Shown here: one piece after another, positions 1 through 9,533 of the stretch | How positions within the stretch are numbered: position 1 is the first letter of the stretch | Layout: each line of letters starts with the position of its first letter | Source: Salinimicrobium profundisediminis | GTDB lineage: Bacteria; Bacteroidota; Bacteroidia; Flavobacteriales; Flavobacteriaceae | Assembly: GCF_026241755.1 (NCBI RefSeq) | Contig: NZ_JAPJDA010000004.1 | Location: forward strand, 1 to 64,000 | Reading direction: 5' to 3' | Length of the DNA stretch: 64,000 nt | Notes under the pieces: generated by a model | Told to the model about the DNA's origin: nothing | Databases searched by the model: none | The model's input: the letters and a program-made list of their open reading frames with translations, nothing else | Made by a program: the position numbers and the translations under genes

Positions 1-322
1 CCAGGAACTCCATAAAATCTTCTCCTATTTCTTTGCTGTGAGCTTCGGCTGCTTCCTCTTTGGTCACATAAGTGGTAGACTTTGTGTATTCGGCCAGGGC
101 AATGGTCTTGTTAAGCTGGGTGATCTCCACTTCCTTCGCGGTGTCTTTAAGGTAAATGGTCAAAGCGATCTGCTCCTTGAAATGATCGGCTATTTTTTTG
201 GTGTTGAGTACTAAAAGCCCCAGTAACCCAAGTAAAAACAGGACCAGCGCGATACTGATCACGACCGAAAAATAAGAGGAAATAAGACGTCTTTTTTGAT
301 ATTTTTCAAAAGATGAACTCAT
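1..322 (-). CDS. ftsX: Cell division protein FtsX, N-terminal part (cut by window edge)
   Basis: The first 107 codons are visible; the rest lies before base 1. FtsX is the membrane partner of the ATPase FtsE and couples divisome activity to cell-wall hydrolases. The visible part has a short basic N-terminus (SSSFEKYQKRR), one long hydrophobic segment at about residues 14-42, and then the start of the periplasmic loop, with the family-like phrase EQIALTIYLKD. The ATG at 322 follows an AT-rich stretch and is the only sensible start. It is divergent from leuS, with about 150 bp of shared promoter space. The assignment rests on topology and sequence flavour of the N-terminus only. Confidence 0.85.
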   Translation of the reverse strand, partial: MSSSFEKYQKRRLISSYFSVVISIALVLFLLGLLGLLVLNTKKIADHFKEQIALTIYLKDTAKEVEITQLNKTIALAEYTKSTTYVTKEEAAEAHSKEIGEDFMEFL

Positions 323-413
323 AGGGCGGCTGCGTAAATTTGTGTAAAAATAAGAAAGTAAATCAATCCCTTTCTTTAAAACGCCCAAACTTTTCACTTT
401 CGTACATTAACCG

Positions 414-421
414 TATTTTTG
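414..421 (+). promoter_or_regulatory. Probable -7 box of the leuS promoter
   Basis: TATTTTTG fits the Bacteroidota primary-sigma -7 consensus TAnnTTTG exactly and lies 52 bp before the leuS ATG. No exact TTG is found at the -33 spacing, so the upstream half is weak. Confidence 0.45.
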
Positions 422-473
422 CCCTTCCCTGAAGGTTTCCGGGAATGTAATAACGTGACGCTGAATCTGTAAA

Positions 474-3290
474 ATGAGGTACAACTTCAACCAAATTGAA
501 AAAAAATGGCAGGAGTACTGGGCAAAGAACCAGACTTTCAAGGCTGAGAATAATTCTGAAAAACCTAAATATTACGTGCTCGATATGTTTCCGTATCCTT
601 CGGGAGCAGGGCTGCACGTTGGGCACCCGCTGGGTTATATTGCCAGTGATATCTATGCCCGCTATAAGAGGCATAAGGGATTTAATGTGCTGCACCCACA
701 GGGATACGACAGTTTTGGTTTGCCTGCAGAGCAGTATGCCATACAAACAGGACAACACCCTGCCCTTACTACAGAGGCTAATATAAATCGCTATCGCGAA
801 CAGCTTGACCAGATAGGTTTCTCCTTTGACTGGAGCCGGGAGGTACGCACCAGCGAGCCAGATTATTACAAATGGACACAGTGGATCTTTATCCAGTTAT
901 TTGATTCCTGGTATGATTTTGAATCTGAAAAAGCCCGCCCTATAAGTGAACTGGAAGAGATCTTTGCTGCGGAAGGGAATAGCGGAGTGAATGCGGCTTG
1001 TGATGATGATGTAGAGCAGTTTACTGTAACACAATGGAATAATTTCTCTTCGGAAGAAAAACAAAAGCAATTGCTGAAGTACAGGCTGACGTATCTTGCT
1101 GAAACCGAAGTGAACTGGTGCCCGCAATTGGGAACTGTGCTCGCAAATGACGAGATCGTGAATGGTGTTTCCGAAAGGGGAGGCTACCCGGTAATCAGGA
1201 AAAAAATGACCCAGTGGAGCATGCGTATTTCAGCTTTTGCCGAGCGACTGCTGCAGGGGCTAAACGAGCTAGACTGGACAGAAAGTTTAAAGGAGAGTCA
1301 GCGGAATTGGATTGGGAAGTCGGTAGGGGCTCTTGTGGAATTCAAAGTTCAAGGTTCAGAGTTCAAGGTTCCGGTATTTACCACAAGACCCGATACAATA
1401 TTTGGAGTCACATTCATGACCCTTGCTCCCGAGCACGAACTGGTGGAGAAGATCACTACTCCCGAGCATAAATCCGAAGTTGAAGCTTATGTACAGGCAA
1501 CGGCTAAGCGCAGTGAGCGGGAAAGAATGGCCGATGTAAAGACCATTAGCGGTGTTTTTACAGGGGCCTATGCCGAGCATCCTTTTACAAAGGAGCCGGT
1601 GCCAATCTGGATTGGAGATTATGTGTTGGCCGGTTATGGAACAGGAGCCGTTATGGCGGTGCCATGTGGCGATCAACGAGATTACGAGTTTGCCAAACAT
1701 TTTGATCTGCCAATCAGGAATATTTTTGAGAATGTGGATATTTCTGAAGAAGCTTATTCCGGGAAGGAAGGCACTGTGATCGCAAATTCAGATTTCCTTG
1801 ACGGGCTCGAATACAAAGCAGCCCTTCAAAAAGCCATTTTAGAGCTGGAAAAGATTGGGCAGGGAAAAGGAAAAACTAATTACCGACTCAGAGATGCGGT
1901 GTTTAGCCGACAAAGATACTGGGGTGAGCCATTTCCGGTTTATTATGTGGAAGGGCTTCCGCAAATGATCGAAAAAGAGCATTTGCCGCTGCGTCTTCCC
2001 GAAGTAGAGAAATATCTACCGACGGAAACCGGGGAGCCGCCTTTAGGAAACGCTACAGACTGGGCGTGGGACACAGAAAAGAATGAAGTGGTAGAGAATT
2101 CAAAGATCGATCACAAAACTGTTTTTCCTCTTGAATTGAACACCATGCCCGGCTGGGCAGGTAGTTCCTGGTATTTATTCAGGTATATGGATCCTCAAAA
2201 TGAAGAGCGCTTTGCTTCAGAAGAAGCTCTAGAATACTGGGAAAATGTCGACCTGTACATTGGAGGAAGTGAACACGCCACAGGGCACTTGTTATACTCG
2301 AGGTTCTGGACAAAATTTTTGAAAGACAGAGGCTTTTTGCCGGTAGAAGAACCTTTTAAGAAATTGATCAACCAGGGGATGATCCTTGGAACCAGTGCTT
2401 TTGTTTACAGGTTGGAAGGAGAGAATAAGTTTGTCTCTAAAAAGCTTTCTGAAGCACATAATGTACAGCCAATTCATGCCGATGTTTCGCTGGTCAATGC
2501 TTCAGATGAACTCGATATTGAAGGTTTTAAAAAGTGGCGACCGGAATTCGCAGATGCCGAATTCGTCACTGAAGACGGGAAATATATTGTAGGCCGCGAA
2601 GTCGAAAAAATGTCGAAATCCAAGTACAATGTGGTCAATCCAGATGATATTTGTGAGAATTACGGCGCCGATACTTTGAGGATGTACGAGATGTTCCTTG
2701 GTCCGTTGGAACAGGCAAAACCGTGGAATACCGCGGGCATTACAGGGGTGCACAACTTTTTGAAGAAGCTTTGGAAGCTTTATCACGATGAAGACAATAA
2801 GATTATTGTAAGTGACGGGAAAGCTTCAGCCGATTCTCTAAAGACGCTTCATAAGACGATCAAAAAGGTGACAGAAGATATTGAGAGCTTCAGCTTTAAT
2901 ACTTCGGTGAGTACATTTATGATATGCGTCAATGAACTGTCGGCTCAAAAATGCCATTTTAGAGAGGTAGTGGAGCCGCTGGCTATTCTTATTGCGCCTT
3001 ATGCGCCGCATATTTCCGAAGAACTATGGGAAAAACTGGGGCATGACACATCGGTCACTACGGCAGCTTATCCTGTTTACGAAGAGAAATTCCTGGTAGA
3101 AAGCACAAAAGAATATCCAATTTCTTTCAACGGGAAGATGCGCTTCACCCTTGAACTGCCCCTCGATATGAGTAAAGACGAAATTGAGAAGACGGTGCTG
3201 GCTCACGAAAAAACACAACAACAGCTGGATGGCAGGGTGCCAAAAAAGGTAATTGTAGTGCCCGGTAAAATTGTGAATATAGTAGGTTAG
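474..3290 (+). CDS. leuS: Leucyl-tRNA synthetase
   Basis: This enzyme charges tRNA-Leu with leucine in the cytoplasm and edits mischarged tRNA. At 938 residues it has the usual class Ia length. The HIGH-type signature is HVGH at about residues 47-50, and KMSKS lies at about 712-716. The CP1 editing domain enters at RNWIGKS and carries TTRPDTIFG near residue 303. The start [16 protein letters not shown] is typical of the family. It is a single gene, divergent from ftsX. A heptamer repeat (TTCARRG, four copies) encodes part of a loop just before the editing domain threonine-rich motif. A near copy of the dispersed 17-bp palindrome lies at 2946-2962 in the coding frame. Confidence 0.98.
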   Translation: MRYNFNQIEKKWQEYWAKNQTFKAENNSEKPKYYVLDMFPYPSGAGLHVGHPLGYIASDIYARYKRHKGFNVLHPQGYDSFGLPAEQYAIQTGQHPALTTEANINRYREQLDQIGFSFDWSREVRTSEPDYYKWTQWIFIQLFDSWYDFESEKARPISELEEIFAAEGNSGVNAACDDDVEQFTVTQWNNFSSEEKQKQLLKYRLTYLAETEVNWCPQLGTVLANDEIVNGVSERGGYPVIRKKMTQWSMRISAFAERLLQGLNELDWTESLKESQRNWIGKSVGALVEFKVQGSEFKVPVFTTRPDTIFGVTFMTLAPEHELVEKITTPEHKSEVEAYVQATAKRSERERMADVKTISGVFTGAYAEHPFTKEPVPIWIGDYVLAGYGTGAVMAVPCGDQRDYEFAKHFDLPIRNIFENVDISEEAYSGKEGTVIANSDFLDGLEYKAALQKAILELEKIGQGKGKTNYRLRDAVFSRQRYWGEPFPVYYVEGLPQMIEKEHLPLRLPEVEKYLPTETGEPPLGNATDWAWDTEKNEVVENSKIDHKTVFPLELNTMPGWAGSSWYLFRYMDPQNEERFASEEALEYWENVDLYIGGSEHATGHLLYSRFWTKFLKDRGFLPVEEPFKKLINQGMILGTSAFVYRLEGENKFVSKKLSEAHNVQPIHADVSLVNASDELDIEGFKKWRPEFADAEFVTEDGKYIVGREVEKMSKSKYNVVNPDDICENYGADTLRMYEMFLGPLEQAKPWNTAGITGVHNFLKKLWKLYHDEDNKIIVSDGKASADSLKTLHKTIKKVTEDIESFSFNTSVSTFMICVNELSAQKCHFREVVEPLAILIAPYAPHISEELWEKLGHDTSVTTAAYPVYEEKFLVESTKEYPISFNGKMRFTLELPLDMSKDEIEKTVLAHEKTQQQLDGRVPKKVIVVPGKIVNIVG
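1341..1371 (+). repeat. Tandem heptamer TTCARRG inside leuS
   Basis: Four head-to-tail heptamers (TTCAAAG, TTCAAGG, TTCAGAG, TTCAAGG) and a partial fifth. Because 3 x 7 is 21, the peptide repeats every seven residues (FKVQGSE, then FKV). The loop length seems close to that of E. coli LeuRS, so this may be loop replacement rather than net insertion. Confidence 0.8.
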
Positions 3291-3404
3291 ATTCTTTTTT
3301 AAGCCGCAGCAGCAGCGGGATGCGACAAAAGTTCACATTTTGCTTCCAAAAATAAATTGGCCGGCTTTTTGTTATAAAGCTTCAACAAAATAACCTTTAA
3401 AACT

Positions 3405-4097
3405 ATGATGGGATATTATATCATCGCCGGACTCATCTTTGTAGTGAGTCTTTATGTGAGTAACAAGTTAAAAAGCAAATTTAAGCATTACTCCAAGGTA
3501 CATCTTCAAAACGGCATGAGTGGCCGGGAGATTGCCGAAAAAATGCTTCGCGATAATGGAATAACCGATGTAAGAGTAATTTCTACACCGGGACAATTGA
3601 CAGATCATTACAATCCGTCAAAAAAGACAGTTAACCTTAGTGAAGCGGTTTATACGCAGCGTAACGCAGCGGCGGCTGCAGTAGCGGCACATGAGTGCGG
3701 CCATGCAATACAGCACGCAAAATCTTATAGCTGGCTGCAAATGAGAAGTAAACTTGTACCTGTGGTACAGGTTGCCTCACAGTTCTCGCAGTGGGCCATC
3801 TTTGGTGGATTGATCTTAATGACCATGGTATCTGTCGGGATAGGCCAAACGGTGCTATTGGTGGGGATTATTCTCTATGCAATGGGAACGCTGTTCAGTT
3901 TTATCACGCTGCCGGTAGAATATGATGCAAGTAAGAGAGCGTTAGTGTGGCTGGAAACAGGAAACATGCTGAATTCACAGGAGCACAAAGCTGCTGAAGA
4001 TTCTCTTAAATGGGCCGCACGTACTTATGTAGTAGCAGCAATTGGTTCTTTGGCAACCTTGCTGTACTTTGTGAGCATTTATTTGGGAAGAGATTAA
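3405..4097 (+). CDS. Membrane zinc metallopeptidase (YugP-like, DUF2268-type neutral metallopeptidase)
   Basis: A 230-residue integral membrane protein with the zinc-protease signature HECGH at residues 96-100. The phrase YNPSKKTVNLSEAVYTQRNAAAAAVAAHECGHAIQHA is split by the motif as in the YugP family; its substrates are unknown. An N-terminal hydrophobic helix (residues 2-20) and two or three further helices (about 130-165 and 210-228) surround the catalytic part. It stands alone, downstream of leuS on the same strand with a 114-bp gap, and ends at a strong hairpin terminator shared with the convergent ferritin gene. The family call is firm; the biological role is not known. Confidence 0.9.
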   Translation: MMGYYIIAGLIFVVSLYVSNKLKSKFKHYSKVHLQNGMSGREIAEKMLRDNGITDVRVISTPGQLTDHYNPSKKTVNLSEAVYTQRNAAAAAVAAHECGHAIQHAKSYSWLQMRSKLVPVVQVASQFSQWAIFGGLILMTMVSVGIGQTVLLVGIILYAMGTLFSFITLPVEYDASKRALVWLETGNMLNSQEHKAAEDSLKWAARTYVVAAIGSLATLLYFVSIYLGRD

Positions 4098-4112
4098 TCA
4101 GGAGAAATAATA

Positions 4113-4149
4113 AAACAAAAAAAAGGACGCCGCGGGCGTCCTTTTTTTT
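4113..4149. terminator. Bidirectional intrinsic terminator
   Basis: GGACGCC (4125-4131), loop GCG, GGCGTCC (4135-4141), with an A-run before and eight T after. It can stop both the metallopeptidase transcript and the convergent ferritin transcript. Confidence 0.9.
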
Positions 4150-4172
4150 GTTTTGAGTAATGCTGGTATTAC

Positions 4173-4685
4173 TTAATCGTGCTTAATTCGTTCATCGATA
4201 AACTTAAGTGCAATACCATCTGTGCCCATAAGATCGAACATTTCTAAAATTCTGCGGAACTGGTTTTCTTCTTCCATTTGTTCCTGAACAAACCATTGCA
4301 GGAAGTTCTCTGATCCATAATCCTGAACCTTACGGCATTTGCTGACTATGTTGTGTATAGATTTTGAAATTTCGATTTCCTGATCCAGTGCGGTTTCAAA
4401 GATTTCCTGGAGAGAGCTATATTCGTGATTGATGTTGCTTACTTCAGGAGAATAAGCCGTTCCACCGTTATCATTGATGAATTTGAAGATTTTGAGCATG
4501 TGCTCCCGTTCTTCGGCCGATTGTTTGTAAAAGAATTCGGCACTATTCGTTAGTCCGTTGTGATCACACCAGGAGGCCATGGCAAGATAAATTGCCGCTG
4601 AATGTGCCTCTTTGGAAATCTGCTCATTCAGCAGGTCCATCACATCTACATTAATTCCTATTTTTTGCCTTACTATATCTTTCAT
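4173..4685 (-). CDS. ftnA: Ferritin (non-haem, FtnA-like)
   Basis: A cytoplasmic iron-storage protein that oxidises Fe(II) and stores ferric mineral in a 24-mer shell. It has 170 residues, the normal length. By alignment from memory with E. coli FtnA, the ferroxidase ligands fall at E26 (ISKEAHSAAIYLAMASW) and at E59 and H62 (SAEEREHML); a later EQMEEE helix supplies further carboxylates. No haem-binding methionine typical of bacterioferritin was identified. It is a single gene on the minus strand, with a terminator directly after it. Confidence 0.95.
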   Translation of the reverse strand: MKDIVRQKIGINVDVMDLLNEQISKEAHSAAIYLAMASWCDHNGLTNSAEFFYKQSAEEREHMLKIFKFINDNGGTAYSPEVSNINHEYSSLQEIFETALDQEIEISKSIHNIVSKCRKVQDYGSENFLQWFVQEQMEEENQFRRILEMFDLMGTDGIALKFIDERIKHD

Positions 4686-4772
4686 ATCTATTCTTTTTTT
4701 TAAAAATACGAAAAGAAAAGGGCTTTTTGAGACAGAAGCCGAATTTATACTTGATCTAAATTCAAAGACAGC

Positions 4773-5084
4773 CTAGTGGCTCACCAGGGAATTTAATTCC
4801 AGGATGCCAAAAGTAGATCTTAGAAGCTCTTTTAGATCAATGACCTGTAAGGTGTCAAACACAAACAAATGTTCGCGGTTACACAGGGTAATAACTTCAA
4901 TCCCGTTGTAGTTAAGATCCTTATCGAAGTGAGAAGAAATATCGATGCGCTGTACCTTTTGCCTCATCGCCAGGAGTTGGCAAAAACTAAACTTTACCTG
5001 TTTGTGGCCGAAGTCGATGTAAAAGCAACGACTGCGATCGCATTGGTAAGAGGTAAAGTAATATGATTTGTACAGCAGGTTCAT
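4773..5084 (-). CDS. Conserved hypothetical protein, 103 aa
   Basis: I do not recognise a named domain. The protein has a Cys pair near the N-terminus (SYQCDRSRCFYIDFGHK) and a C-terminal helix (LQVIDLKELLRSTFGILELN). I have the impression that similar short proteins occur across Flavobacteriaceae. The minus-strand frame is preferred over the overlapping plus-strand frame (4869-5066): it is longer, is co-directional with both neighbours, and has an ordinary amino-acid mix. It sits between ferritin and the saccharopine-dehydrogenase-like gene, 95 bp from the latter's 3' end. The Cys pair could bind a metal, but that is speculation. Confidence 0.65.
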   Translation of the reverse strand: MNLLYKSYYFTSYQCDRSRCFYIDFGHKQVKFSFCQLLAMRQKVQRIDISSHFDKDLNYNGIEVITLCNREHLFVFDTLQVIDLKELLRSTFGILELNSLVSH

Positions 5085-5179
5085 TCGGTAGCAAATGTAT
5101 ATCTTATTCAGAATTGTTCCAAATAAACAAAGCTAAAACTCCAAAAACCTGATAAAGATCAATTACAAAGTATTTATCT

Positions 5180-6553
5180 TCAATTTCCTACCTCTCCGAA
5201 AGGGTTATATCCCAGGTATGAATGTTCTTCTTCCCTAAAGGTAATTCCGTTTTCGGCCAGTTCCTTTAGAATTGGGTCATACACTTCTTTAGTGATGGGT
5301 AGTTGCACGCCTGGAGTTGATATTGTTCCGTTGAGGATTTTTAAAGCGGCAATGGCTACAGGTAAACCAACGGTTCGTGCCATGGCAGTTCGGGTTTGAT
5401 CTTGCCCAATATTTACCATGGTGGCATCAATTTGCCTTTGTTCACCATTAATCTCGTACCCAAATTTGTGGTACATAACGATCATGTCTTTATCCTCTGG
5501 TGAAAGAGACCATTTTTCGGTTAATATCTTCTGAAGGATCTCTGCCGGGGTAGCGTTTTTTAAACCAACTTTTTTGTCAGGGTTGAAGATATCGAGTTCC
5601 AGAAGCTTGTCCCACATAATGTCGTCCTGATCGATCTTCAGGTTATGCCTGAATTTTAATTCGACAGAATCTGTTGGTGAGTAGGGGAGAAAAGAATTCA
5701 CAAAATCGCGGTAGCTCATTGCTTCGGAATTCTCCATAGTGTAACTGTCGTCTGTCATGCCCAGTTGTACAAACATATTCCAGGCCCGGCTGAAACCAAC
5801 GCGACGAATGGTTCCGCGGTAAAGCGTAAGGATTTCATCCAGTCCATAGATGCTTTTGTATTTTAAGGAATTGCGGTTGGCATAGACTTCAAATTTTCCG
5901 TAGTCTTTTACCTCGAGAAATTCGGTTCTTCTAAAAAGGCGGTTATAAGGGATGTACTTGAACTTTCCCTCCTGCAGGAACTTTGCCACTCCGCCCTGTC
6001 CTGCCACTACAACATTGCGCGGATTCCAGGTGAACTTGTAGTTCCAAAGGTTCGTATCACTTTCGGGTGCTACGAGTCCGCCGGTAAAAGATTCAAAAAG
6101 CAGCATTTTCCCTCCCTGTTCTCTTATGCGATCTATAACCTGCATAGCACTCATATGGTCAATACCGGGGTCTACGCCAATTTCATTCATAAAGACGAGC
6201 CCCTTGTCTTTAACAGCATCATCCAGCTGCTGCATCTCTTCACTTATGTAAGAAGCCGTAACCATGTTCTTGCCATAAGCAAGGCAATCTTTAGCCACTT
6301 CAATATGAAAACGGGCCGGGAGCATGGAGATCACGATATCGGCATTTTGGACAGCTTTCTCTCTTTCCTCTCTCTTGAAAATGTCGAGTTGGGTGGCTTT
6401 TGCCCTGGGATGGTCTCCGGCTAACTTTTGAGCATTTTCAACTTCGAGGTCTCCTATGATAATTTGAAGATCTTCGGGTTCCGATTTTTTTAGTAAATAT
6501 TCAATGAGGACAGAGGTAGATTTTCCTGCACCTATGATAAGAATCTTGCGCAT
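5180..6553 (-). CDS. Saccharopine dehydrogenase family protein (LYS9-like)
   Basis: A 457-residue NAD(P)-dependent oxidoreductase with an N-terminal Rossmann fold; the glycine-rich loop is GAGKS at residues 8-12. A large catalytic/dimerisation region includes NEIGVDPGIDHMSAMQVID, as in saccharopine reductases of the LYS9 type. In lysine catabolism these enzymes split saccharopine to glutamate and aminoadipate semialdehyde. A glutaryl-CoA-dehydrogenase-like gene lies in the same window (28827-30005), which fits a lysine-degradation route, but the two are not linked in one operon. The start at 6553 gives the canonical MRKILIIGAG. It is divergent from the DUF423 gene. Confidence 0.9.
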   Translation of the reverse strand: MRKILIIGAGKSTSVLIEYLLKKSEPEDLQIIIGDLEVENAQKLAGDHPRAKATQLDIFKREEREKAVQNADIVISMLPARFHIEVAKDCLAYGKNMVTASYISEEMQQLDDAVKDKGLVFMNEIGVDPGIDHMSAMQVIDRIREQGGKMLLFESFTGGLVAPESDTNLWNYKFTWNPRNVVVAGQGGVAKFLQEGKFKYIPYNRLFRRTEFLEVKDYGKFEVYANRNSLKYKSIYGLDEILTLYRGTIRRVGFSRAWNMFVQLGMTDDSYTMENSEAMSYRDFVNSFLPYSPTDSVELKFRHNLKIDQDDIMWDKLLELDIFNPDKKVGLKNATPAEILQKILTEKWSLSPEDKDMIVMYHKFGYEINGEQRQIDATMVNIGQDQTRTAMARTVGLPVAIAALKILNGTISTPGVQLPITKEVYDPILKELAENGITFREEEHSYLGYNPFGEVGN

Positions 6554-6632
6554 AAGGCTAAACTTTGAGTATGTTTGTTAATTGTTTGGATAACGAATGT
6601 AATTAATTGAGAGCGTCTTTTAAAATTATACT

Positions 6633-7022
6633 ATGAACAGGAGATTATTGATCACAGGAGCATTGTTTGGAGTTATAGCTATTATACTTGGGGCTTTTGC
6701 CGCTCATGGGTTAAAATCACTTCTTTCTCTGGAGAGTATTCAGACCTTTGAAGCCGGAGTTAAATATCAGATGTACAGCGCTTTATTTCTTCTTATCCTG
6801 GGAGGGTTACCAATAGCGCCAGAAAAAGTTAAAAGAATTTGCTTCTACTTAACACTTTTTGGGGTTTGCTTTTTTTCAGGTTCTATTTATCTTTTGGCTA
6901 CTAACAGCCTCACTTCTTTTGATTTCAGGACTATTGCCCTCATAACTCCCATTGGTGGTTCTTTGATGATCATTGCATGGATTGTGTTGCTAATCAGCTT
7001 CTTTAAGTTAAAAAAGAAATAA
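6633..7022 (+). CDS. DUF423 membrane protein (YgdD-like)
   Basis: A 129-residue inner-membrane protein with four predicted helices. The N-terminus has the family phrase GVIAIILGAFAAHGLKS, followed by a conserved YQMYSALFLL segment. The function of DUF423 proteins is unknown. It ends about 80 bp before pckA and has its own divergent promoter region with the saccharopine-dehydrogenase-like gene. Confidence 0.93.
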   Translation: MNRRLLITGALFGVIAIILGAFAAHGLKSLLSLESIQTFEAGVKYQMYSALFLLILGGLPIAPEKVKRICFYLTLFGVCFFSGSIYLLATNSLTSFDFRTIALITPIGGSLMIIAWIVLLISFFKLKKK

Positions 7023-7059
7023 AAGAATTTAGCCTCAGCTGATTCTTTACAAGTTTTTC

Positions 7060-7067
7060 TACTTTTG
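7060..7067 (+). promoter_or_regulatory. Probable -7 box of the pckA promoter
   Basis: TACTTTTG matches TAnnTTTG exactly, 33 bp before the pckA ATG. I see no clear TTG at the -33 spacing. Confidence 0.45.
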
Positions 7068-7100
7068 TTGACCTAAACAAACCACTCAACTAAACTTTTT

Positions 7101-8702
7101 ATGTTGGCTAAAAAACGACTTACGAAAACGATTGCGCTAGAACAGTATGGTATTAATGATGCAGAAGTTCACTATCAACTTTCTCCAAAAGACCTACATG
7201 ACATTACTATTGAAAAAGGTCAGGGGGTAGAAGCTTCGTCTGGAGCTTTGGCAGTAAACACTGGGGAATTTACAGGAAGATCGCCCAAAGACAGGTTTAT
7301 TGTTGAAGATGACATTACCAAAGACAGGGTTTGGTGGGGAAATATAAATATTCCCTTTGATCCCGATAAATTTGATGCCCTTTACAATAAGGTAGCCGAT
7401 TATCTTTCTGGAAAAGAAGTCTTTGCGAGAGACTCATACGCCTGTGCTGATGAAGATTACAGGCTGAATATTAGAGTAGTAAATGAATATCCGTGGTCAA
7501 ACCTCTTTGCCTATAACATGTTCTTACGTCCTGAAGAAAGTGAACTGGATGATTTCAAGGAAGACTGGCTGGTATTAAATGCCCCCGGTTTTATGGCCGA
7601 TCCTGAAGTGGATGGAACCCGGCAGCACAATTTTGCCATTTTGAACTTTACAAAAAAGATTGCCCTCATTGGAGGAACAGGGTATACGGGTGAAATTAAA
7701 AAGGGTATTTTTTCGGCCCTCAATTTCATACTGCCAATTGATAAAAACACTTTACCCATGCACTGTTCTGCGAATGTGGGAGAAGAAGGAGATACGGCAA
7801 TTTTCTTCGGCCTTTCGGGAACCGGAAAAACCACGCTTTCTGCCGATCCTGAAAGAAGGCTTATTGGAGATGACGAGCATGGCTGGACCAAAGAGAACCG
7901 GGTCTTTAATTTTGAAGGCGGCTGCTATGCAAAAGTCATCAACCTCACCGAAGAGAATGAACCGGACATATTCAGGGCTATTAAAAAAGGAGCTATTCTC
8001 GAAAATGTCATTTTGGATGAAAATGGAGAGGTAGACTTTGAAAATACCGAAATTACCCAGAACACCAGGGTGAGTTACCCAATTGATCATATTGACAATA
8101 TTCAGGAGCCTTCTATTGGTGAAAATCCAAAAAATATCTTCTTTCTCACAGCCGATGCTTTTGGGGTCTTGCCTCCAATAAGCAAGCTTACGCCGGGGCA
8201 GGCAGCCTATCACTTTATAAGTGGGTACACTGCAAAGGTAGCAGGTACCGAAGCAGGTGTAGATGAGCCTATTCCAAGCTTCTCTGCTTGTTTTGGCGCA
8301 CCTTTTATGCCGTTACACCCCACGCGCTATGCCGAAATGCTGAGTGCAAAGATGAAAGAGAACAATACAAATGTGTGGCTGGTAAACACCGGCTGGACTG
8401 GCGGGCCTTATGGAGTGGGATCCAGGATGAAGTTGCGCTATACCAGGGAGATGATCTCTTCGTCACTTGAAGGAAAGCTTGAGAACGTAGATTATATTGA
8501 GCATCCGGTATTTGGGCTGCAGATGCCGGTGGAATGTGAGAACGTACCTTCTGAAGTACTCAATCCCCGAAATACCTGGAAAGATAAAGAAGCTTATGAC
8601 CGAAAGGCCAATCAACTTGCCGAATCTTTTCAAAAGAATTTTGAGAAATTCCAGGCGCAGGCTAATGAAGAAATACTTTCAGGTGCTCCCAAAGTATCTT
8701 AA
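7101..8702 (+). CDS. pckA: Phosphoenolpyruvate carboxykinase (ATP)
   Basis: This enzyme catalyses oxaloacetate plus ATP to phosphoenolpyruvate, the first committed step of gluconeogenesis. It is 533 residues, the normal length for the ATP-dependent class. The kinase-1a P-loop GLSGTGKTTLS lies at about residue 238-248, preceded by MHCSANVGEEGD and followed by DPERRLIGDDEHGW. The N-terminal FTGRSPKDRF motif contributes oxaloacetate binding, and NTGWTGGPYGVGSR lies in the C-terminal part. It is a single gene with its own promoter-like element and a strong terminator. Confidence 0.98.
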   Translation: MLAKKRLTKTIALEQYGINDAEVHYQLSPKDLHDITIEKGQGVEASSGALAVNTGEFTGRSPKDRFIVEDDITKDRVWWGNINIPFDPDKFDALYNKVADYLSGKEVFARDSYACADEDYRLNIRVVNEYPWSNLFAYNMFLRPEESELDDFKEDWLVLNAPGFMADPEVDGTRQHNFAILNFTKKIALIGGTGYTGEIKKGIFSALNFILPIDKNTLPMHCSANVGEEGDTAIFFGLSGTGKTTLSADPERRLIGDDEHGWTKENRVFNFEGGCYAKVINLTEENEPDIFRAIKKGAILENVILDENGEVDFENTEITQNTRVSYPIDHIDNIQEPSIGENPKNIFFLTADAFGVLPPISKLTPGQAAYHFISGYTAKVAGTEAGVDEPIPSFSACFGAPFMPLHPTRYAEMLSAKMKENNTNVWLVNTGWTGGPYGVGSRMKLRYTREMISSSLEGKLENVDYIEHPVFGLQMPVECENVPSEVLNPRNTWKDKEAYDRKANQLAESFQKNFEKFQAQANEEILSGAPKVS

Positions 8703-8721
8703 GAATTACATAGATAGACAT

Positions 8722-8750
8722 AAAAAAACCGGCAACTGCCGGTTTTTTTT
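8722..8750 (+). terminator. Intrinsic terminator of pckA
   Basis: CCGGC (8729-8733), loop AACT, GCCGG (8738-8742), then eight T; an A-run on the left makes it usable in both directions for the convergent hemD. Confidence 0.88.
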
Positions 8751-8769
8751 ATGTCCAATTTTTCAGGAT

Positions 8770-9528
8770 CTAATGAGCCTTTTTATTTTGTTCCTTGATG
8801 TATTTTTCAAGAGCCATGGTCATGGAAGGTGTTTCAGGCGTTGGCGCCTGAATATTCACAACCAGTCCGTGGTCTTTTGCAGCCTTTACCGTAGTGTTTC
8901 CAAAAACAGCAATTTTGGTGTCATTTTGTTTAAAATCGGGAAAATTCTCAAATAGGGATTTGATTCCGCTGGGGCTAAAGAACACCAGGATATCATAAAA
9001 TACTTCCCTAAGGTGAGAAAGATCACTCACAACGGTTTTGTAGAAAACAGCTTTTTTCCAATCCACCCCAAGCTTATTCAGGGTTTTTGGCACATCTGGC
9101 TTCAGCATATCTGAAGATGGCAGGAGGAATTTTTCGTTTTTGTACTTCTTAATAAGGGGAGAAAGTTCAGCAAAAGTCCTTTTTCCGACGTAAATTTTCC
9201 GCTTGCGGTAAACTACGTACTTCTGCAGGTAATAAGCAACGGCCTCGCTCTGGCAAAAGTATTTTAAAGTATCGGGAACTTTAAATCGCATCTCTTCAGC
9301 AATTCTAAAGAAATGGTCAACAGAATTACGACTGGTAAGGATAATTGCTGTATAATTTGAAAGGTCTACCTTTTGCTGTCTTACATCCTTGGAAGAAACG
9401 CCCTCAACGTGGATAAACGGGATAAAATCTATTTTTACTTTTTGTTTTTCTTCAAGATCAAAATAAGGAGAATTTTCAACCTTCGGCTCTGGTTGAGATA
9501 CCAGAATTGTTTTCACTTTCATATACAT
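8770..9528 (-). CDS. hemD: Uroporphyrinogen-III synthase
   Basis: This enzyme cyclises hydroxymethylbilane to uroporphyrinogen III in haem synthesis. It is 252 residues, the usual size for a stand-alone HemD. The family is poorly conserved; the call rests on the two-domain pattern with YTAIILTSRNSVDHFF, DTLKYFCQSEAVAYYL, DILVFFSPSGIKSLFENFP and KIAVFGNTTVKAAKDHGL. Two starts are possible, ATG at 9528 or ATG at 9522 (MKVKTILVSQPEP); the second is equally likely. It lies 5 bp downstream of a DUF4271 gene on the same strand, an arrangement I recall as common in Bacteroidota. Confidence 0.92.
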   Translation of the reverse strand: MYMKVKTILVSQPEPKVENSPYFDLEEKQKVKIDFIPFIHVEGVSSKDVRQQKVDLSNYTAIILTSRNSVDHFFRIAEEMRFKVPDTLKYFCQSEAVAYYLQKYVVYRKRKIYVGKRTFAELSPLIKKYKNEKFLLPSSDMLKPDVPKTLNKLGVDWKKAVFYKTVVSDLSHLREVFYDILVFFSPSGIKSLFENFPDFKQNDTKIAVFGNTTVKAAKDHGLVVNIQAPTPETPSMTMALEKYIKEQNKKAH

Positions 9529-9533
9529 ATTTT

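Noticed and set aside
323-473. T-box or other riboswitch before leuS or tyrS
   Set aside because: The leaders are too short, and no T-box sequence or matching specifier hairpin is visible; T-boxes are not expected in this phylum.
4869-5066. Plus-strand 65-aa frame opposite the 103-aa hypothetical protein
   Set aside because: It is shorter, antisense to the neighbours and looks like a shadow of the minus-strand gene.
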